Shown piece after piece: positions 1-9,816 of a stretch of DNA of 33,659 nt; within the stretch, counting starts at the first letter, position 1; every line of letters begins with the position of its first letter. The position numbers were made by a program, and so were the translations under genes. The stretch comes from Auxenochlorella pyrenoidosa (lineage: Eukaryota > Chlorophyta > Trebouxiophyceae > Chlorellales > Chlorellaceae), in contig KQ482030.1 in assembly GCA_001430745.1 (NCBI GenBank), positions 309,147 to 342,805 of the forward strand, read 5' to 3'. The notes below the pieces were generated by a model. That model had not been told where the DNA came from and made no database searches. It saw only the letters and a program-made list of their open reading frames with translations.

Positions 1-128
1 GGGGCTGTGGGCAGGAAGACCGGAGGCACGCGGTGCACGTGGGGCATGCTGGCAGGCTCCTGAGCAGGCGCTAGAACCCCACACCATCCCTTTGTCAACA
101 CCTGGAAGACATAGAGAAACACGAATGC

Positions 129-1229
129 TCACTTGGGGTGCGGGGTGGTGGGCAGCGGCACATCGCAGCTGGGGTCGCGCCGCACAGACTCGATCACCCA
201 CCGCCCCCGGGACCCCGCGCCGGGCTCCAGTCTGCCTCTGCTACTGCTGTCGCCGCCGCTGCTGCTGCTGCTGCTGCCGCTGTCACTGCTGCTGCTGTCG
301 CGAGCCTCCCCCTCCCCCTCCTCTGGGTGCCAGGCCAGCTGCCAGTCAAAAACCGAGGTCTCGCCGGTGCATGCTGTGAGCGACAAGCGCTGCTGGAACG
401 TGCCTGGTGCGGGGCGCAGCGTGGCCAGCACCTGGCTGCGCCGCAGCAGGTGGCCCGGCAGCACGCGGCGCGCGCCCACGTCCAGCACGCCCGCCAGCGG
501 CGCCAGGGGCCCCATCTCGGGCACCGCCAGCCAGGGCTCGCGCGGCACCAGCGGTGCCATGCGCCTGCTGCCTGCCACAGGGCTGCTGCTGGGGCTGCTG
601 AGGACGCTGCCACTGCTGCCGTCGTCATTGCCGCCGCTGCTACCGGCTGCACCGCCGCGAGCCGCTTGGCCTGGCGCATGGGCTGGGCCGGGCGTCGCCA
701 GAGCTTCCGCGTAGCTGGCAGGCAGGTACTGCTGCAGCGCCTCAAGGTCGGCCTTTCTGAACAGCGCCAGGCAGTGCTGCAGCACGTCTGCTGGGTCGGT
801 GAGCCCGGTAGCCAGCAGGCTCTGCAGTGATCGCACGCGGGCAGGACGGGTGGGTCTTAACCTTTGCGTGCAGCCCACAACCACCCGCTGAAGAATGGCA
901 GCGGCAGCAGCAACAGAGGTGTGCTGATGATTCTGAAGTGATGCGTAAACCTGGCAGCTGGACCTTACCGGGCGCAGGAAGTGGCGCGGCTTGGAGGCCG
1001 TGCCTCCAGCATTCGAGGCAGCACTGGCAGCAGGCGGCACTGGCCGCTGCCGCCGCCGCCGCCGTTGCTGCTCAGGAGCATACCAGGAGGCCCTGTTGCC
1101 TCCATTGATTGCATTGTACATGATGCTTTCGCTGTCAGCTGCTGAGCAGCGGCCGCCCAGCCACGGCTGAGAGAGCGGCGGCCGCCTAGGCACTGCAGAC
1201 GCGCGCGGCCTGGGCACAGCGCTGTTCAT
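129..1229 (-). CDS. unrecognised protein, probably organelle-targeted (two exons)
   Basis: The frame is open from an ATG at 1229 to a stop at 129. I model exon 1 as 1229-969 and exon 2 as 821-129, giving about 317 residues. The intron has a GTAAGG donor at 968 and a CACTGCAG acceptor at 822. It is 147 nt long and stop-free, so its retention would add 49 residues. The first ~80 residues are rich in Ala, Arg, Pro and Ser, like an algal transit peptide. Exon 2 starts with a helical stretch (SLLATGLTDPADVLQ) and ends with a strand-like block (WVIESVRRD). A Ser/Gly/Glu-rich insert coded by near-repeats lies at about 245-325. The layout recalls small plant plastid proteins with an NTF2-like fold, but I cannot assign a family. 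It lies downstream of the ASCC1-like gene on the same strand. Coding status is likely; function is unknown. Confidence 0.6.
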   Translation of the reverse strand: MNSAVPRPRASAVPRRPPLSQPWLGGRCSAADSESIMYNAINGGNRASWYAPEQQRRRRRQRPVPPAASAASNAGGTASKPRHFLRPVRSSCQVYASLQNHQHTSVAAAAAILQRVVVGCTQRLRPTRPARVRSLQSLLATGLTDPADVLQHCLALFRKADLEALQQYLPASYAEALATPGPAHAPGQAARGGAAGSSGGNDDGSSGSVLSSPSSSPVAGSRRMAPLVPREPWLAVPEMGPLAPLAGVLDVGARRVLPGHLLRRSQVLATLRPAPGTFQQRLSLTACTGETSVFDWQLAWHPEEGEGEARDSSSSDSGSSSSSSGGDSSSRGRLEPGAGSRGRWVIESVRRDPSCDVPLPTTPHPK

Positions 1230-1620
1230 TTTTGTAGAGGCGTTGAATCAATTTCGGGTCTTGGGCGGGGTATCAAGCGACAGAGCAAAGTGGCGGCACT
1301 GCGAGCAGCAGCAGTCCCGTGTGTAATTGGCCTGCTAGGAGTCGCTCTCGAGCAAAATGAGACGACCGAGAATGTGTTGCAGTCGTGCGGCAAGGATGTT
1401 TGGCCGTGCGCGCTGCCGCTGCCGCATGGCCCGTAGAGCTCCGCAACGCTCACCATTTGCATTGCCTGTTGCTGAGCTGCCATTGCCTGCCGACCCTCAC
1501 CATAGCTCTCGATGCTCTCCTTCAGCTGGTGTACCTTTAACTGCATGCCTGCCTTACAGAGGCACGCGTGCGCCGGTGCCGGCGCTGCGGCGAGGGGGTG
1601 CATCGCACGTCGCCGCCACA
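1230..1620. other. intergenic gap between two minus-strand genes
   Basis: This 391-base stretch lies between the stop of the ASCC1-like gene and the start of the 129-1229 gene, both on the minus strand. It should hold the 3' UTR of the first and the promoter of the second. Apart from the TGTAA element at 1554-1558 I see no RNA gene or conserved coding segment. Confidence 0.5.
1554..1558 (-). terminator. TGTAA-type polyadenylation signal of the ASCC1-like gene
   Basis: TGTAA reads on the minus strand about 63 nt after the stop codon at 1621. TGTAA is the usual poly(A) signal of green algae. A five-base match can occur by chance, so the position is the main support. Confidence 0.45.
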
Positions 1621-4525
1621 TCATGCACCGCCAGGCAACGGCAGGCTGTCGGCACACCAATAGAATCCTGTCTCCGTGTCGTACTTGCCCCGCTGGCTGA
1701 GGTGCACAGCTGGCAGGCGGACAGTGCCGAGGTCCACAGCGGCATGCAGCTGCAAGAGTCCCCGCCCATCAAACGGCTGCCGCTGCTCGCGCTGCTGGGC
1801 CCCCGCTGCTGCCTGCCCTTCCGGCCGCCCGCCCCCGCCGCCGCCGCGCTTGCGATACCGTGTGTTGATCACGGTGGCATGAAGCTTCACAGGCCGGTCG
1901 TCCTGTGGCAGCAGCAGGCCCGCCTGCCCAAACGCCTCCACCACTGCAGTGGGCAGGGGGGCCGGGGGGGCACTCAAGAGCATGCCATGCACAGGACACG
2001 GAGAAGCCATGCTGCCAGGCAGGGAGGGCACGGAGCCGCACTGCTGAGTCGACTTCCTGGGTTGTGAGCTTGTGAGCCAAACAGGGGGCACCGAGTCCAG
2101 TCACGTGACTGCAGGCCGGCTGCCTGACCGGCAGGCAGCCGGGCACAGGGGGGGGATGGCGCTCAGCCCCACCTGCTGCGCACAGCTGCTGCAGCCGCTC
2201 CAGGCCGCCCGGGCTGCCGGGAGCGTCCTTCACGCCCAGGTACATCACATGCATCTGCACCCAAATGGGGGAGCAAGTTCGCGTCGGGTGGGTTAGCAGG
2301 GGTCGGCGGCACTCAGGGCCACGTGCGGCGCACCGACAGGACGACTGCACGCATCACACGACACATCGAGGCGCCGCCACAGGCAGGCGTGGGTGCATGT
2401 CCCGCAGAGGTCACGTCCCAGAACGCGGCTGCCAGCCAGCGGCATGCACCTCAGGCCCAGCGGCATGCACCCCCTCCCCCGTCCACCCACCTCTGAAGGG
2501 TCGTCATTCATGTACTCTAAGCCCTGGAGCCGCACCTCAAGCGGCAGCTCGGCCAGCAACCCCCGCAGGCGCGGCGCCAGGGAGTGCAGCGTCTGCCGTG
2601 CCAGCGCTCGCGCCTCCTCGCTGCAGTGGCCATGGATGGGGGCAGGCAGAGGGGGGAGCACTCGTCTGCATGTGCACTAGCCGAGCCGGCCCGCTCTGCA
2701 CCTTGCTGTGGCAGGGGCACCTGCGGCGCATGAGCAGGTGTTCGCTGCATGCCAGCACGTCCACCCTGCCTGTAGGTTTCCTGGGCCCTGCTTCCATACT
2801 CCACACCCCCTGACCTGTACAGCTTGAGCATTGCGATGGTCAGGTGGAGGTGCCGCGGGGCCATGAAGACGCTGGGCTCCAGCCCTGCAGGGCGGGGGCT
2901 CAAGGGGGGCGCTGGTGGCAGGCAGAACGGCCGCCCACGCTTGCCCAGCCAGGGCTGGTCAGTAGCACACAGGTGCTTGCTCCAAGAATGATCGGGAGGT
3001 AGGCTGAGGGTGCACGGGGGTGGGTGCGGTGTCGGGGGCAGGGCTTGGGGGTGGGGGGTGGGGTGGGGTGGGGGCAGGCGCTTTTTGCTCCTGCTGCCTC
3101 CACCAGCGCCCAGCGCCTGCAGGCGTCAGCTCACCCGCTGCCGCGGCGCCCGCCTCTAACAGCAGCCGGTCCCTGAAGGCCTCAAAGCCGGCGATGGTGG
3201 CAGGGTTGGCCAGGGGCAGGCAGAGGAAGTAATTGTAGTCCAGGGCCCTGCAGGAGCGAGGTCATGGCAGCTGGGTCATAGGAGCCTGGGCCATGGGAGG
3301 TCAACGTTGAGTGGAACACAGAAATGGGCAGGGGGGACAGTTGTAGCGGCGGGCAGCGGGTGGCAGTTGGGTGCATGATGATTGCACAATGCCGGGCAGG
3401 GAGGGCCAGTAGCGGCAGCCCAGGGCCTTGCAAGAAGCGTGGCACCCGCGCAGGGCACAGAACCACCGGCCGGTGCGGATTGCATCAGCATGCATTGCCA
3501 CTCCGAGGGCCGATGCCAGGGCCGGTTTGCTCAGCACCGCAGAGCAGGCTAGACCACGGTGCCCCGGCAGCGCTTGCCAGCGACAGTTGGCAGATAACGC
3601 GTGTGGCAGCAAGCGCCCTGTACAGCATCTTCCCACCGCGGGCCCCGGGCAGTCAGTTGCTGGTTGACCAGAAGGTCCAACTGGGTGCAGGCGCGGGCCA
3701 CTGCAGCCCTGCTGGCGCCGCGCACCACCACCGGACCGCCGCCAGCACCGCCGCCCTGCTGGGTGGGAAGTTGAGGCGAGGGCTTTACATGGCAGCCAGG
3801 GTGCTTGGGTAGAGAGCTCCCCTCTGCCCCAGTCTGCTCCCGGGTGCTGCCGCGCGCACCGCCTGTACTGCTCAGCATCAGGCAGCACAGTGCGCATCAC
3901 CCATGCCAGTATAAAGCTTGCAGCTTTGTGCATTGGCATGTCAGGGGGAGCCTTGCCGGCCTGGGTGGTGCCTCACGTGCAGCGCTGCCGCCCACCTGCT
4001 GCTGCGCGCTGCGGCTGGGAAAGGCGATGCGAGCGCCGGTGTCGTCCTCAATGCGCTTCCGGGTGCGGCCGCCCTGCCCGATCAGGTACGGGTAGAGCTG
4101 CAGGGAGAGAGGGAAGGCGGTGTGAGCGGGCTGCCGCGATACCACGCAGCGGCAGGGCGGCTGACTGCCGGGCCGAGACCGCGGCTCCGAGACAACGGCG
4201 TGGCCAGTGCCGCGGGCGCTTTGCTGCAGAGTCCCTGCACTCCCTGCCCTCCCACCTCTGCATCCAGTCCCAGACGGGCCACATAGCCGTCTCCCTCCTG
4301 CAGAATGTCCACCGACGGCTCCTCCTCTGGCTCCTCTTGCCAGCCAACAGTGCTGACGCCTCTGCCGCCGTTGATGCCGCTGGCGGCCCACCCCTCCTCC
4401 TCCTCCTCGACTTCCTCCGCGTCACGATTGCGACGTCGGTGCTGTTGAGGCGCGGCCCCGGGCGAGTAGAGCGCCCTGTAGGTTCGGCCATCCACAGTGA
4501 GGAGGTGGGGGCTCAGGATATCCAT
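1621..4525 (-). CDS. ASCC1: ASCC1-like protein: KH domain plus AKAP7-like 2H phosphoesterase domain
   Basis: ASCC1 is a subunit of the activating signal cointegrator complex, which acts in transcription, alkylation repair and ribosome quality control. Exons on the minus strand: 4525-4256, 4097-3996, 3758-3637, 3247-3135, 2884-2815, 2620-2491, 2254-2173, 1943-1621. They join in frame to 403 residues. I chose the ATG at 4525 because MDILSPHLLTVDGRTYR matches the family's conserved N-terminus; an in-frame upstream ATG at 4591 exists. Exons 2-3 form the KH domain, with GxxG seen as GQGG in LIGQGGRTRKRIE. Exons 4-8 form the AKAP7-like domain (YNYFLCLPLANPATI, LEYMNDDPSE). Both HxT motifs of the 2H phosphoesterase superfamily are intact: HLTIAMLKLY and KLHATVINTRYRK. 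The C-terminus carries the conserved HLSQRGKYD block. The acidic stretch of residues ~45-85 is a less conserved linker. The exon 3 acceptor could be 3 nt further on. Identification is secure; catalysis is not shown. Confidence 0.93.
3033..3077 (+). repeat. G-rich tract with quadruplex potential in an ASCC1-like intron
   Basis: Runs of G separated by one or two bases (GGGGGTGGGGGGTGGGGTGGGG-like) lie inside the intron between exons 4 and 5 of the minus-strand gene, where the transcript is C-rich. It could form a G-quadruplex in the non-template DNA strand. It is one of many low-complexity intron tracts here. Confidence 0.6.
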
Positions 4526-4679
4526 TGCTGGTGGGAAATTCACATTAACATCCACAAGTTGTGATATCGATCGCTCAAAAAGATGCCACATGTTGCGGTG
4601 GCGCTGTCTGCGCTGGGGCGGGACCTGCTTCTCGCCGTCTGCTGTGCATTAAAGAGAGAGAACATGCAGTTGCTTATCG

Positions 4680-4745
4680 CCAGGTCGGGCTTCCTTATGG
4701 ACTGTGGCTTGGCAGGCCTGGCGCTGTCACAGCCTTCCACCCCTA
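4680..4745 (+). repeat. dispersed repeat, copy A (partner at 12355-12422)
   Basis: The segment containing GGCAGGCCTGGCGCTGTCAC and the following GCCTTCCAC recurs at 12355-12422. Similarity also extends upstream (AGGTC-GGCTTCCT). This copy sits in the intergenic region upstream of the ASCC1-like gene. The other copy overlaps the end of exon 6 and start of intron 6 of the beta-helix gene. Confidence 0.6.
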
Positions 4746-4900
4746 CGCCAGGAAAAAGTTGAGTCCGGCGCAGCTTGGCCATGCTGAGCTGCCGCTGCTG
4801 GCGCCACGAGCAACCAAACGCTGGCGGCGTTATGATCGAGTGTTGCTCCCCTGGAGCGCCAAGCGCCAATTTCGAAGCTGCAAATGATGATCTTTGCGTG
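4735..4900 (+). other. possible decayed relic of the duplicated unit's 5' flank
   Basis: The order of short matches here parallels 5655-5780 of the intact unit: CCAGGA(A/G)AAG, then CATGCTG-GCTGCCG, then AAACGC, then AGCGCCAAGCG, then CGAAG and ATCTTT, with gaps between. This suggests an older, truncated copy just before unit 1. Similarity is patchy and judged by eye. Confidence 0.35.
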
Positions 4901-4981
4901 CACGGAGGAATGACGAGAATGAGGAACATGTGCGCATGAGCACGAGGTCCAGAATGCAACACGCACGCTGAGCAGGGGGTG

Positions 4982-5300
4982 TCACATGCCACGAAGTACA
5001 CAGGTGGTGCGGAGGAGTACGTGGCAGTAGGAAACCAGGAACAGGTGCAGCTGGTCGCTTACAACGAGCACAGCGCACTCCAAGAGCGGGCGTAGCCCAC
5101 ATCCAAACGTGCCTCGAGACATTGCAGCAGGCAGCAACGGCCTCTGCACTGCTGACACCCCGGTGGATGTCTGCCGCAATGCGCACATTGTGTAGCCTCC
5201 TGAAGCCGCCAGCTGCCCGCGTTGAAAAGCGCTGAATCTAGCCCATTGGCCTTCCAGCCAGCGCAGTGGCGCCGCAAACTGAGCTCGCAGGGCAGTGGTT
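4982..5300 (-). pseudogene. possible frameshifted counterpart of the minus-strand reading frame of unit 2
   Basis: Minus-strand translation shows fragments matching the open frame of 7481-7800, split over different frames. Examples are a W..GSWRLQE segment, then after a frame change an IAADI...SSAEAVAACC segment against IASDI-ISSAEGVAARC of unit 2. At DNA level small indels (1, 2 and 3 nt) separate the copies. Either an old gene has decayed here or the sequence was never coding and unit 2 is open by chance. I see no known domain. Confidence 0.25.
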
Positions 5301-5548
5301 GCCCCCCTGGTAGTGAGCGCTGTCAGGAGGCGAGACGGCTGCACGGGCAGGGTGCAGGTGCCCGACATGGGATGCAGGTTGGCTTGCACGAGGAATACAG
5401 CCGCGAGCAGATGCCATGTGCAGTGCAGTTGGGGGGTGGCTTGTTGCACTTGGGGGGCGGCTTGTTGCAGTTGAGGGGTTGGCAAACTGTCTGAGCTCTG
5501 ACACTTGCCTGTGGCGATGATGGGTGTCATCGGCCGCACTGCCCGGGA

Positions 5549-5770
5549 GGGCACCGGCCTGGCTGGCTGTCAAACCAGAACCAGCCATGGTGTGGGTGCA
5601 CCTTGCATCCTGCAGAGACAGAGTTACACAGGGACTGACTGGCGGGCAGCGGCAGCTCCAGGAGAAGGGCGAGCCCGGGGAGTCTTGCCCAACCTTGCTG
5701 CGCATGCTGCGCTGCCGCCGACGACGACAAACGCGGTGCTCTCCTGAAGCGCCAAGCGATGGCGGCGCTC
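5549..5770 (+). repeat. 222-bp block identical to 8010-8231
   Basis: Compared by eye, this 222-base block upstream of the 5863 gene is identical in length and sequence to 8010-8231 upstream of the 8333 gene, although sequence on both sides is diverged. It ends about 92 bases before the start codon, so it probably includes promoter and 5' leader. Identity in a block this sharp points to recent gene conversion or constraint. Confidence 0.85.
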
Positions 5771-5862
5771 GAAGATCTTTCCGTTGTGCTGCTGACATCT
5801 GTGCGCTGTGACCCAGGTGCCGCTGCGCGCCTCCCTCGCGCACCAGCACTGCCAGGGCGGCC

Positions 5863-7410
5863 ATGGCGGGCTCCTCGACGTGGTTTGGATGGCTGGATGG
5901 CCTGGTGACAGCTCTGTTGGGGCCCCCTGTCCCATTGCCTGGCACGCACGAGGCCCGCCTGGAGGAGATGCGCGTCGGCGCTCTGCTCACTAAGGAGGCG
6001 TGCAAGCCCGCAGGGCAAAGAGACGAGGAGCTGGTGCACAGGCTGGATGTGGAATATCGCAAGTGTCAGCTGGAGAACGCACAGGTGGGTGGCAACGGTT
6101 TGCTGGCAAGAGGCGGGGTGGGGGCACCCTGGTGGGTTGGCAAGCTCTTGCCGTCCGTAGCAAGCACGGCTTGTGCTGCCCTACTGCTGCGCTGTCCTGC
6201 GCATACAGTGATGCCAGAGCAGCCGGCCGCATGCCCATTCATGATCCTGCCCGGCAGGTTGAGGCCGCCATCTACCACCGGAAGGCCGAAATGTACGATC
6301 AGCCTGCCGCCCTCCAGTGCTGCGCTGCGGTGTGCTGGGTGCGGCAGCGCGCGGCTGCATCGTACAGGGCCCTGCACGACTACACCTCCCAGCACATCCA
6401 GCAGGTGGGGCAGCACAGGTGGTGAGGCTCCTGCAGGGGTGCCCCTGGCTCGCCCGCATGCTCACTGCATTCCTCTCAAGCCGCTCGCCCTATGCCTTTG
6501 CCCCAGCACAGATGACAGAGGAGCTCGCGGCGGCAGAGGCCCGGCGGCCAGCTGTCATCGTGGCGCAACCCACCCTGCGCCTGGACCTGCCTGGGGCGCT
6601 GCAGCAGGCCCCAGCGCGGATGGACATGTGCAGCGAGTGTGCCAAGTTGTTGCAAAAGGTGAGCGCATGGAAGTGGGCGGGTGTTGATGATGGCATATAT
6701 GGCATATATAGCTATACAGCTGCCTGGCGTAGGCGTTGCATGCTGGTTGCTGTCAGGCTGGACAGCACTTGCTGGTGTATGGCGCATAAGCTTCGTCTTG
6801 GCCATCCTGGCAGCGCCTCCCACCTTGACTGCAGTGAGCCTGGCCACCCCTCAGCCCGCTTGACTGCCCTACATGCGTCTGCTTGCGCTGCTGTGTCTTG
6901 CTGCCCTTGCTTTTGCCGTTCCAGGGTGCTAAAGATCTTGCCCGCCTCGCCCGCCTGCCCGCGTGCCCCCTGCAGCGGGAGCTGATTGAGCAGTCATGCA
7001 GGGTGCACGCAGAAAGGCTGGCGGAGAGCAACAGAAGGAGGGGCCTGCAGGCTGCGCAGGCTGTCATCGCTGCGAGCCAGAGGGCGTCAGGGACGGCAGC
7101 TGCGGCGGCAGAGAGTGCAGCGCCTGCAGGAGATCTGCCTGCAGGCAATGCACATCAGGACGAAGAGCAGCAGAGGCAGCAGCCAGAGGCAGGCCCCGGC
7201 GCGAGCAGTGTTGCTGGTGATAGCGGGAGTGCACCGGTCACTACCGAGCATGCGCTGCTGCCGCAGCAGCCACAGCATGCATATTCAGAGCAGGAGCAGC
7301 AGTGCTGGGAGCAGCAGGAGGAAGTGGGTGCCACAGACGGACCACCTCCTGTCCTGGCTGAGGAGCCGTGGCAGCAGCTGCAGCAGCAGCAGCAGCAGCA
7401 GCAGCCGTAG
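5863..7410 (+). CDS. unknown family, paralog 1 (four exons, Gln-rich tail)
   Basis: Exons 5863-6084, 6258-6404, 6512-6658 and 6976-7410 give 74+49+49+144 = 316 residues. All junctions are phase 0 with GTGGG/GTGAGC donors and CAG acceptors. The ATG sits in a good context (GCCATGG) and is shared with two paralogs. Exon 1 encodes a hydrophobic N-terminal segment (WFGWLDGLVTALLG) and a charged helix. Exon 2 encodes a helix with QCCAAVCW. Exon 3 ends in a DMCSECAKLLQK motif, a Cys pair kept in all copies. Exon 4 starts with a conserved helix (CRVHAERLAESN) and then becomes low complexity, ending in a poly-Gln run from CAG repeats (7381-7404). I recognise no domain. The protein looks helical and possibly membrane- or assembly-associated. 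Intron 3 is about 100 nt longer than in paralog 2 and holds an AT-rich GGCATATAT repeat. Confidence 0.75.
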
Positions 7411-7480
7411 TAAGAGCAGTGAGGAACATGTGCGCGTGAGGATGAGCAGAAAATGTTACACGCACGTTGAGCAGGGGGTG

Positions 7481-7800
7481 TCAGTTGCTAAGAGGCACAC
7501 AGGTCGTGCAGTAGAGGTTGTGGCAGTGAGGGGCTGGTATTAGGTGCAGCTGTCCGCGTACAACGAGCAGAGCAGGCCCCAAATGCGATCGTGCCCCGTG
7601 TCCATATGCCGTAAAGTCGCAACGGGCGGCGACACCCTCCGCGCTGCTGATGGGGATGTCTGACGCGATGTGCACCTTGCCGGTGCCCTCCTGAAGCCGC
7701 CAGCTGCCCGTGTTGCAATACTCGAAGCTATCCCATCGGCCTGCCGGCCAGCGCAACGGCTTTGCCAGCTGAGTTCGCAGGTTCTGCGGTGGGTGCGAAA
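7481..7800 (-). other. possible minus-strand exon in unit 2 (uncertain)
   Basis: A minus-strand frame ending at a stop at 7481 looks protein-like and follows a plausible acceptor (ACCCACCGCAG) near 7787. It reads W..GRWDSFEYCNTGSW, then KVHIASDIPISSAEG, then LLVVRGQLHL. If real it would be the last exon of a gene divergent from the 8333 gene. Against this, the matching stretch of unit 1 is frameshifted, unit 3 lacks most of it, and no upstream exon is conserved in frame. Confidence 0.25.
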
Positions 7801-8009
7801 GGCGTCGCCAAGCGGGGACACGGCTGCAGTCGGGGAGGGGACAAGTGCCAAGCTGGGCTGCAGATTGGCTTGCGCAAGGGATACAACAGTGAGCTGATGC
7901 CCTGCGCAGCTGGTTTGTCGCAGGCAGGGGGTTGAAGTAAGGCGCGTGTGCACACTGACGCTCATGCCAGCGCTGCAGTGATGGGTTCGGCCGGCCACGC
8001 TGCAAGGCA

Positions 8010-8231
8010 GGGCACCGGCCTGGCTGGCTGTCAAACCAGAACCAGCCATGGTGTGGGTGCACCTTGCATCCTGCAGAGACAGAGTTACACAGGGACTGAC
8101 TGGCGGGCAGCGGCAGCTCCAGGAGAAGGGCGAGCCCGGGGAGTCTTGCCCAACCTTGCTGCGCATGCTGCGCTGCCGCCGACGACGACAAACGCGGTGC
8201 TCTCCTGAAGCGCCAAGCGATGGCGGCGCTC
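8010..8231 (+). repeat. 222-bp block identical to 5549-5770
   Basis: This is the second copy of the identical block, ending about 100 bases before the ATG at 8333. In unit 3 the same region is only distantly similar. Confidence 0.85.
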
Positions 8232-8332
8232 TAAGATCTCTCTGTTGTGATCTTTCCGTTGCCGACATCTGTGCGCTGTGCCCCAGGTGCCTCTGCGCGC
8301 CTGCCTCGCGCACTAGCACTACCGGGCCAGCC

Positions 8333-9784
8333 ATGTCGGGCTCCTCGACGTGGTTTGGGTGGCTGGATGGCCTGGTGACAGCTCTGTTGGGGCCCGCTGT
8401 CCCATTGCCTGGCACGCACGAGGCCCGCCTGGAGGAGGACCGCCTCGGCGCCCTGCTAGACAAAGAAGTGCGCAAGCCCGCAGGGCAGAGAGACACGGAG
8501 CTGGTGCACAGGCTGCGTGTGGACTACCGCAAGTGTCAGCTGGAGAACGCACAGGTGGGTGGCAACGGTTTGCTGGCAAGAGGCGGGGTGGGGGCACCCT
8601 GGTGGGTTGGCAAGCTCTTGCCGTCTGTAGCAAGCACGGCTTGTGCTGCCCTACTGCTGCGCTGTCCTGCGCATACAGTGATGTCAGAGCAGCCGGCCGC
8701 ATGCCCATTCATGATCCTGCCCGGCAGGTTGAGGCCGCCATCTGCCACCAGAAGGCTGAAATGTACGATCAGCCTGCCGCCCTCCAGTGCTGCGCTGCGG
8801 TGTGCTGGGTGCGGCAGCGCGCGGCTGCATCGTACAGGGCCCTGCACGACTACACCTCCCAGCACATCCAGCAGGTGGGGCAGCACAGGTGGTGAGGCTC
8901 TGGCAAGGATGCTTTCGGCCCACCCTCTTGCCCGCTCGCATGCTCACTGCATGCCTCTCAGCCGCTCGCCCTCTGCATTTGCCCCGGGCACAGATGACAG
9001 AGGAGCTTGCGGCGGCAGAGGCTCGGCGTCCAGCTGTCATCGTGGCGCAACCCACCCTGCGCCTGTACCTGTCTGGGGCGTTGCAGCAGGCCCCAGCGCG
9101 GATGGACATGTGCAGCGCGTGTGCCAGGCTGGTGCAGGAGGTGAGCGAGCCAGAATGGGTGGGTGTTGGTGATGGTGAGCTGCCTGGCTATCCTGGCAGC
9201 GCCGCCCTGCTTGGCCCCAGTGAGCCTGGCCAACCTTCAGGCCGCTTGCCTGCCCTACGTGCTTTCCAGCCTACGTTCCTGTGTCTTGCTCCCCTTGCCG
9301 ACCTGTGTGTGAAACCTGCGCCGGCGCAACTGTCCGCCTGCTTCCCGCAGATAGAGCTGGCTGAGCAGCCATGCAGGGTGCATGCGGAGAAGCTGGCAGA
9401 GAGCAACAGCAGGAGGGGCCTGCAGGCTGCGCCTGATGCCACGGCCAAAAGCCAGAGGGCGTCCGGGCTGGCGGCGGCGGCGTCACCTGCAGCAGCGACG
9501 GCAACCGCAGCGGTGGCAGCAAGTGCAGCAGTGATGGCAGGTGCAGAAACAGCGGCGGCACAAGATGTGCCTGCAGAAAAGAGCCAGCAGGGCGAGAAGC
9601 AGCAGAGGCAGCAGGCTAAGGAAGGTGCTGGCGCCGGCAGTGTTGCTGGCAGAAGCGGGAGTGCACTGGTCACCCCCAAGGATTCGCTTCTGCCGCAGCA
9701 GCCACAGCACGCCTGTTCAGACCAGGGGCAGCAGCAGCAGACGGTGGGTGCAGCAGACGAAGCATCCACCGTGTTGCCTGAGGT

Positions 9785-9816
<32 letters not shown>

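Larger units (their letters stand above)
4920..7410 (+). repeat. segmental duplication unit 1
   Basis: Unit 1 begins with a sequence shared with units 2 and 3 (GCAACACGCACG followed by GAGCAGGG), runs through a ~900 bp 5' region and contains the gene at 5863-7410. Unit 2 (from 7424) follows head to tail. The 5' part (4980-5540) is strongly diverged from unit 2. 5549-5770 is identical to unit 2, and intron 1 of the gene is almost identical. The 3' flank seen after units 2 and 3 is missing here, because unit 2 starts about 14 nt after the stop codon. Confidence 0.85.

Noticed and set aside
7381..9815. CAG repeats considered as noncoding microsatellites or array repeats
   Set aside because: They lie in frame inside the last exons of the paralogs as Gln codons. 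No spacer structure exists, so they are neither CRISPR nor separate elements.
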